NCBI GenBank assembly: GCA_002317575.1 | Contig: DCIH01000020.1 | Span: 1-5,391 of the forward strand | DNA: 5,391 nt | Source of the DNA: Verrucomicrobia bacterium UBA1731 | GTDB taxonomy: Bacteria; Verrucomicrobiota; Kiritimatiellia; RFP12; UBA1067 | Direction of reading: 5' to 3' | Shown here: in pieces, positions 5,303 to 5,391 of the stretch | How the letters are laid out: every line of letters starts with the position of its first letter | How positions within the stretch are numbered: position 1 is the first letter of the stretch | The notes under the pieces: generated by a model | Seen by the model: the letters and a program-made list of their open reading frames with translations, nothing else | The model's database searches: none | Told to the model about the DNA's origin: nothing | Translations under genes and position numbers: made by a program

Positions 5303-5391
5303 TCAGAGAGCAAAGCGCTCAATGGCCACTTTGGGATAGGCGCCAAAATTGACAAGCAGACCCAGATGATGACCTGTGATTCTGAGATAGT
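5303..5391 (-). CDS. GxxExxY protein, C-terminal end only (cut by the right edge)
   Basis: The minus-strand frame from 5389 to the TGA at 5305-5303 gives 28 residues beginning YLRIT, then GHHLGLLVNFG and ending KVAIERFAL. This matches the C-terminus typical of GxxExxY proteins (TIGR04256; related to PF13366, PD-(D/E)XK nuclease superfamily), which usually end with a YL...G..LGLL.NFG segment followed by a K.EIKR-like strand. In the family form the acidic residue of that last strand is commonly preceded by Lys-(Val/Leu); here it reads KVAIER. The name-giving GxxExxY motif and the start lie outside the window. The cellular role of these proteins is not established. It does not overlap any other gene, and its 3' side runs into the CACGAAA repeats and folded element. 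Confidence 0.85.
   Translation of the reverse strand, partial: YLRITGHHLGLLVNFGAYPKVAIERFAL

Overview
This is a GC-rich bacterial window with four protein-coding regions, two of them supported in full. Two further edge or weak reading frames are present, and a gene-free stretch of about 370 bases at the right is unusually rich in repeats and symmetry. The gene content suggests an uncultured polysaccharide-degrading bacterium. It has a secreted family 2 glycosidase with an extra C-terminal region, queuosine biosynthesis, a GxxExxY protein, and TATAAT boxes sitting directly on start codons. The PVC superphylum (Kiritimatiellota or Verrucomicrobiota type) is my best guess, but nothing in the window fixes the phylum.

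Layout, left to right. A possible minus-strand gene start lies at 1-55, running off the left edge. A short intergenic region carries an extended -10 box (147-155) placed so that transcription should start at or next to the queC ATG. queC (163-930, +) is intact through its zinc-binding end, then carries an atypical tail of about 33 residues. That tail contains, on the opposite strand, another TATAAT followed 6 bases later by an ATG. queC converges on a two-gene minus-strand operon. The upstream gene is a signal-peptide-bearing GH2 glycosidase (4931-2046). The downstream gene is an OafA-type membrane acyltransferase (2037-973), whose Shine-Dalgarno overlaps the GH2 stop codon. The GH2 gene also has a -10 box almost touching its start codon, so operon-leading genes here look leaderless or nearly so while the internal gene uses a ribosome binding site.

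Inside the GH2 coding region are four tandem 7-bp units of a simple repeat, read through in frame as ten foreign-looking residues. Between the GH2 start and the right edge (4932-5302) there is no convincing gene. That stretch holds the GH2 promoter, an operator-like cluster of inverted and direct repeats (4981-5016), a 16-bp palindrome (5039-5054), and a near-perfect three-way-junction fold of 115 bases (5148-5262) bracketed by CACGAAA direct repeats. Next to it is the 3' end of a minus-strand GxxExxY gene (5391-5303), a family belonging to the PD-(D/E)XK nuclease superfamily.

Functionally, the GH2 enzyme would act on glycans outside the cytoplasm. The co-transcribed acyltransferase would modify a surface or exported glycan. 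queC is a housekeeping tRNA-modification gene with no visible link to them. The most promising unexplained object is the folded, repeat-bracketed element next to the GxxExxY gene.
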